Below, piece after piece: positions 59,086-64,000 of a stretch of 64,000 nt of DNA. The first letter of the stretch is position 1; every line of letters begins with the position of its first letter. The notes under the pieces are model-generated. The model was not told where the DNA came from. It made no database searches and was given only the letters and a program-made list of their open reading frames with translations. This DNA is from Drosophila persimilis (Eukaryota > Arthropoda > Insecta > Diptera > Drosophilidae). The stretch covers positions 20,734,001 through 20,798,000 of the forward strand of contig NW_020825289.1 of NCBI RefSeq assembly GCF_003286085.1, written 5' to 3'. Position numbers and translations under genes: made by a program.

Positions 59086-61980
59086 CTGATGACGAAAAGC
59101 AACAAACTGGTTAAACAAACTTCTTGTACACTATCTGGACATTGAGACAGGTCAGCTTCTGGAGATCAAATCAGCTGGCGTTATATGCAAAAATGCAATC
59201 AAATGCAAACAAGCGCGTGCTCTCAGCTTTTACGATTGTTTGCACGTGAGTGAATCGCGTCCGCCAACAAACCTCCCCCCACCCCCCACCTGTCCGTTTT
59301 GTGACAGCCGCAAATGGTCGAGAAAATACATATACATAGAGTATATGCATATGTGGAATGGGTATACGGCACGGGCAACAGAAAGAGAGAAAAGTAGAAG
59401 CAAACAGTGTGGAGAGGCGCATGTTCATTCAACTGATCAGGTGAATGTACTTCCGTTAATAACTCTTTTTTTTCATCCATGATATGTTCGTATAAACAAT
59501 CTCAAAAGGGAGTGGCGTGTGTGCAGTGGTGGGGGGGACTGGAGCGGACTAGGCACTCGAGCCGCTGTCGCTGTCGCTGCCGCTGCTGCTGGCACGTTAC
59601 CTCGATTAAAGTCAAATTTCTGTGTTTTATTTCTTCTTTTTCGGACGCTGCCCGCCGTGTTTTCGGCCTCAAGTCGAAAAATCTGGCTGAATCACACAGA
59701 GTGTCTCTGGGGTCTGGTCTGGTCTGGTTTTCTTGTTTCGGTCGATTTTGCATATGTATAACCGTGACCTTCACAGAGTTTTGTCGCCGTCGCTGTTTTG
59801 TTGGGGCCATAAAAACTTTAAAGAGATCGGATAGGCACCGCACCGCACAGCATCGCATTAGGGCACACACAAAGAAAATCAGTTAACCTGTGTATGGGAG
59901 TAGTGTGGTGCCATGGCGGTATGCAGCTGTCTCCGGCTAATAGAATAAGCGGCATCCATATATTAATTGTTGACTCGAGAGGTCAAATTATTTAGCGAAC
60001 AGATGCCATTGATCGCAGATTCACACACACTTTCCACTACACCACTACCCTCCCTCTCTCTCTCTCCCTCTCTCTCTATAATGCCCGGTACGGGTCTCTG
60101 GGGAGACGTACCGTTAAATTTCGCCACTGCTCTCGTTTTTTCGCATCAAATGTCCGAGAAATAAAGGTAAACAAGACAATTAGTGCTGCCGTTTGAAAAT
60201 GCAGTTTTGCAATTGGCAACTCCGCACGGCGGACATTTATGCTCCGAATGATCAAGGTATATCGAACAGAAGGTAAGGAATTATCAATTAAGCACCTATG
60301 TCAATTGCATCCGTCTGGATAGGTGAAGACGAAGGAATGGGGTGGCAAAGAAACTATGGTAACCGGGCACGGGTCGAGCCTTACCGCATTGTTGAATATA
60401 CCTTGCTAATGACCTTCGGTGGGGGCTAAAAAATGGCAACACCCAGCTGCCAAACGGCAAAGCGGGCGGCTGGCTAACAACTTGTTTTCTTTTCGTTGCA
60501 GTTTTAATGCAATTTACAATGAAATTGACATTCACCAAACAAATAAAACAAAACTAGTTAATGCTGGGGCACACGGGGCACACGACGCACACGTAGCAGC
60601 TTCAATCCAATGATCGCGACCGATGCTGGCAAGTGTGGTTTCCTTGCCACATCGGTATTGGTATTGGTTGCTACGGTGTGTGTGTGTGTGTGTGTGTGTG
60701 TAACTGGGGTTGCAACGCAGCACCGAATGGTACCGTTTTCGATGTGAGCCTCCAGTCCGTCCCTATAGCTATTATTATGGTTACAAAAAGAAAATCAAAG
60801 TGCAGCACGTTTTTTCCTGTGCTTCAGCGCCATTTCCTCTTTGACGCCACAGAGAGGGATAGAAAGAGAGAGAGAGAGAGACAGAACTGACAGCTGCCAG
60901 GTTTTTCTTTCCACCGAAGCCTGCCCGGGTGCTTGACTAGTACTGGAACTGGCACTGGCACTGTTGTGGGGGGATACACAGGGGGAAAGGAGTCTCATGT
61001 ATGAGTAATGCAACAACCAGTACGAGTACTTTGCAAACTGCTGCAGAACGTTCAATTAAGTTCAATATTTGAGGAAAGCATTGGGTCAATTGCAAAACAA
61101 ACGATCGTGCAAATGTATACAGAAAAGGCAGCAGAATCTGTACGAACAAGCAATTTGGATAGCGGGAATTTCGCTATTTATTTGTTTATCTGCTCATTTG
61201 GCATGCCGCAGAACATGTACGGAACGTGAAAGGGAGCCCTGCCCTGCTTCTGTTTTTTCTACGTTGTGGAAATCGCTTTTACAAAACAAACACACACACA
61301 GATAGAAACATACGCACAGACACATTATCCGCTACTTATGAATAACTGTTTTCCAGCGAAATACAAAAAATGAAAGAATGCTGAGTGGTGCTGGATTTGC
61401 CATTGCGGTTTGAATGGGGAATACCTTAAGTGGGATTGGTCATTCCCTAAGCGATCCAAAAACAAATAAAAGAACCACACAGCTGTTTTCCCAAAAGAGT
61501 GACCCGAAAAACGGAATGGAACCACCGCGTATGCGCAGCACGCCCCGAGCCTAAAAACATCATTTCAGATTTCATTTTAGTGTGTGTGTGTGTTTGTGTG
61601 TGTGTGTGGAAGCAGTAGTACTTTCGGGTAGAAATAGTGAGATCTGCAGATACGTGTCGTGCTCGTGCTCTCGCTCTCACTCTACCTCCTCTCTCCTTGG
61701 TTACTATGTAGTGTGTATGTGTGTGCTGCTTTTGTTTCTCGCATTTCCATTTCCAAGCGCACGAGCAAACAAACAGAAAGAAGATTCCAAACTTACGAAA
61801 CAAATCAAAAGGGAGCTGTGGGGCAACTTGCCACACAATCGCAGGTCTAGCTCGCCTTCTCTCTCTCTCTCTCTCTCGCCCACACTTAGTACGAGCAGTT
61901 AGCATAATGCACCAGTCACACTCACGCTAGCACACACTCACACTATTAGTTAGATGTATTTTTATATGAAGAATACTCAC
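59086..61980 (-). other. bdg: Probable bdg 5' UTR intron
   Basis: About 2.9 kb without recognisable coding sequence. Holds CT (60050-60076), TG (60677-60701), TG (61581-61608) and CT (61857-61880) microsatellites. Confidence 0.4.
60677..60701. repeat. TG microsatellite
   Basis: About twelve TG units. Confidence 0.95.
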
Positions 61981-62200
61981 ACACACGTGAACGCGATTGG
62001 TAATTTTGATATTTTGTATCTTGTTTTCCTCTGAATTCATCAGAAAAATTAATAAATAGCTTTCCAGAGCTGATTGCGTTACCGTCCCGGCCAAGGCGAC
62101 ATTCGAGTTAATAACAATGTTCTCTGCGGACGCTGCGACCCGCACCACACAACTTCAAGCGCAAAAAAAGTTAATAATAAAATAAAAACCACACAAAAAT
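61981..62200 (-). other. bdg: Candidate bdg non-coding first exon
   Basis: From just below the Motif 1 box to a consensus donor GT|GTGAGTAT at 61981/61980. AT-rich leader, no long ORF from ATG. Upper boundary approximate. Confidence 0.35.
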
Positions 62201-62221
62201 TAAAAACGCTGCCGCTCCACA

Positions 62222-62233
62222 CCAGTGTGACCG
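62222..62233 (-). promoter_or_regulatory. bdg: Motif 1 core-promoter box (CGGTCACACTGG)
   Basis: Minus strand reads CGGTCACACTG, matching the Ohler Motif 1 consensus YGGTCACACTR bound by M1BP. GGTATATTT (Motif 6-like) copies lie just upstream at 62236-62310. The pair is typical of broadly expressed fly genes and points down the minus strand toward bdg. Confidence 0.55.
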
Positions 62234-62235
62234 CG

Positions 62236-62470
62236 GGTTAAAATATACGGTCCTACCCTCAGAAATATACCAAAATATACCGTCTCATTTTAAAAATATA
62301 CCGTAAAAATACTGACCAAGTCAAGTTGTACTAAAATATTCTTCGATTTTGATATTCCGACGAATATTACTAGCTATATAGAACATTTAGCCATGCCCAC
62401 ATAATTTTATCCGATTAATGAATCAATTTTCTACTTAACTGGCTTATTTTAACTACTTGCTTTTATTGCA
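62236..62470. repeat. Dispersed repeat with GGTATATTT motifs, copy 2
   Basis: Collinear with 53224-53470 in the same orientation: CTCAGAAATATACCAAA, CCGTCTCATTTT, TTTTGATATTC, AGAACATTTAGCC, TGCCCACAT. Clearly diverged by substitutions and small indels. Confidence 0.8.
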
Positions 62471-62544
62471 TTTTGCGTAAAATGCGGTTTTAGCGAAACA
62501 TGTCAAACAAAAAGCAAGTAGCGAAATAGGTTAATCAAAACAAA

Positions 62545-62760
62545 CGAAAAGGGAAATTCGTTCATATTGCTCAATTTTTATATTCCATTGAATAATACTG
62601 ATTAATTAAATCTCTTAGAAATGCCCACATAATTTTATCCCATTGATGAATAAATGTTCTGCAAGATTGGATAGTTTTCAATCCTTGCTTTTATTGTATT
62701 TATTGTAAAAAAAGGTTCAAACGAAAAAGTTCAACAAAAAAAGAGTCGCTATATTGCGTG
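62545..62760. repeat. Dispersed repeat, copy 3 (partial)
   Basis: Lacks the ATATACC head but keeps ATGCCCACATAATTTTATCC, TTGATGAATAAAT, TTGCTTTTATTG and TTCAACAAAAAA in the same order. Confidence 0.7.
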
Positions 62761-63139
62761 AAAGCCGTAGTATAGGCCTTTGTATACCCTATTTTGTTAA
62801 TTGTATATGAAAGTATATATATTGATATGAAGATAAAATGTAACTAATAAAGACCTTTTCTCAAATTGACATTTTTTAGACATATTCATTTATATGATGA
62901 GTGTTTTGTATATATATCTCGATCCTGATACCTATTCTTGGTCCCTACAAGAAGACAATAAGCTTCAAAATATCGTTGAAATATTAAAAAAATATAATAA
63001 ATAATATTGAATAATATTAAAATATTTCAGAAATAAATTGTTTTTGCCTGGGATGTCAAACATATTCACAGTTCTATAACATCCATTACCCCCAGGGTAT
63101 GTGTGCATGGAATGGGACTCATTGTTGTTACAGATTCTA

Positions 63140-63375
63140 CCCGATTCAAATAAATACCAAAATATACGGTCTCATTTGAAAAATACACCGAGTGGTGCGC
63201 GCCAAATCGAACTTTTTTGAATGTGAGCGACAAGGATTTAAATGTTGTCAACCGGGCCTTTATCTATGCCCACTCAATTTTATACGTTTGATGAATCAAT
63301 TCTATACATGATTGGCCTATTCGAAATACTTGCTTTTATTGGATTTCTATATACCGTTGAAAATTAAATGAATAG
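63140..63375. repeat. Dispersed repeat, copy 4 (degenerate)
   Basis: CCAAAATATACGGTCTCATTTGAAAAA, then ATGCCCACTCAATTTTAT, TTGATGAATCAATT and TTGCTTTTATTGG in the same order; the middle has diverged or been replaced. Confidence 0.7.
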
Positions 63376-63458
63376 ATTGATGAATTGACAAAATAAACAA
63401 GCTTTTCTATAGCTTTTCCCCAGGGTATGCCGAATTTACTCATTTCGGAAAAGCTCCT

Positions 63459-63496
63459 ATCGATACCTAATTAAACCAATCAATACCATATCGATA
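63459..63496. promoter_or_regulatory. Two DRE sites (TATCGATA)
   Basis: Exact palindromic TATCGATA at 63459-63466 and 63489-63496, 30 bp apart: DREF sites typical of housekeeping promoters, also BEAF-type CGATA cores. The gene they serve is not identified; bdg or a gene beyond the window edge. Confidence 0.5.
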
Positions 63497-63499
63497 GTG

Positions 63500-64000
63500 A
63501 TCGCGATTTGAATTGAAAAGCGGGGGACAACAGGCTCACATTTAACATTTAAATATATTTTTATATTTCGTATTTGGAGTTAGATTTAGTATAGTTTTGT
63601 GTAGGTCTAGACTATCAGCGAGCGGTTTACAAACAGTATCAACAAAAAACACACTTGTTAATAGAAGTACGATAACAAAACATAGAAACGTGATGTGATT
63701 GTGTTGCACCCTTCACAGCTGGAGAGTAGAGAGAAATATTCAATCTAGCGATAGGAAATTGCTTATAGTTCTTAGAGTGTTGATCTTAGTTTATGGACTG
63801 TGAAGGGTATACGCAGTTGCACACAGTTCCTTTGTAGGTTTCTTAGTAGGTATGTAGTTAAAGGTATTCGTATTCCATTAGCTTATCAACAGATTATTTG
63901 AACTATTGTTTTGCTTGATATTAATTTAATTTGGTTCGTGTTTGCTCTAAACCGGAGCGCGCGGTAATCAGAGCCCAACGTAAAATGAAATTTTGAAAAA
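63500..64000. other. UTR-like sequence at the window edge, no coding seen
   Basis: AT-rich with TATATTTTTATATTT near 63545-63570; no ORF of note on either strand. Could be a 5' leader on the plus strand after the DRE pair or a 3' UTR on the minus strand; undecided. Confidence 0.3.

Overview
The window is Drosophila genomic DNA. Evidence: short GT-AG introns of about 60-100 bp, CAAAATG-type start context, dense CA/TG/GAGA microsatellites, dispersed GGTATATTT repeats, and exons that read as fly proteins. The Slit reading resembles D. melanogaster Slit but differs at many positions and has a longer Ala-Pro signal region. Together with the abundance of short tandem repeats this suggests another Sophophora lineage, perhaps the obscura group (inference).

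Two multi-exon genes dominate, both on the minus strand. (1) slit (sli): 20 coding exons from 20862 down to 2835 encode a 1516-aa secreted axon-guidance ligand with signal peptide, four LRR domains, six EGF repeats, laminin G, EGF7 and a C-terminal cystine knot. All exon phases close. An alternative 5' splice site adds 11 residues after EGF7. A candidate TATA promoter and non-coding first exon lie near 52.39-52.60 kb, a strong acceptor lies at 21564, and the ~31 kb between would be intron 1. (2) An SLC6-type transporter, most likely bedraggled (bdg): 7 coding exons from 58960 to 54419, 1369 aa. A candidate 5' UTR exon and a Motif 1/Motif 6 type core promoter lie near 62.2 kb.

The most unusual feature is directly after the slit stop. 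In the same frame as Slit, separated only by one TGA in a C-following context, lies a 689-codon ORF (2834-765) ending in a hydrophobic segment and a 13-residue tail. A perfect 7-bp hairpin sits 20 nt past the TGA. No poly(A) signal and no phase-compatible acceptor is seen between them. This could be stop-codon readthrough giving a C-terminally anchored Slit, or a second cistron encoding a tail-anchored acidic protein.

Layout: 1-764 probable 3' UTR; 765-2834 in-frame downstream ORF; 2835-20862 slit coding exons and introns; 20863-21564 slit 5' UTR; 21565-52388 large non-coding intron-like region with microsatellites, ACGTG clusters, GAGA tracts and small TACCC/GGGTA hairpins; 52389-54418 slit promoter region, a dispersed repeat and the bdg 3' region; 54419-58960 bdg; 58961-62235 bdg 5' introns, UTR and promoter; 62236-63410 repeat copies; 63459-64000 two DRE sites and UTR-like sequence of a probable further gene. 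No tRNA, rRNA, CRISPR or intact transposon was recognised.
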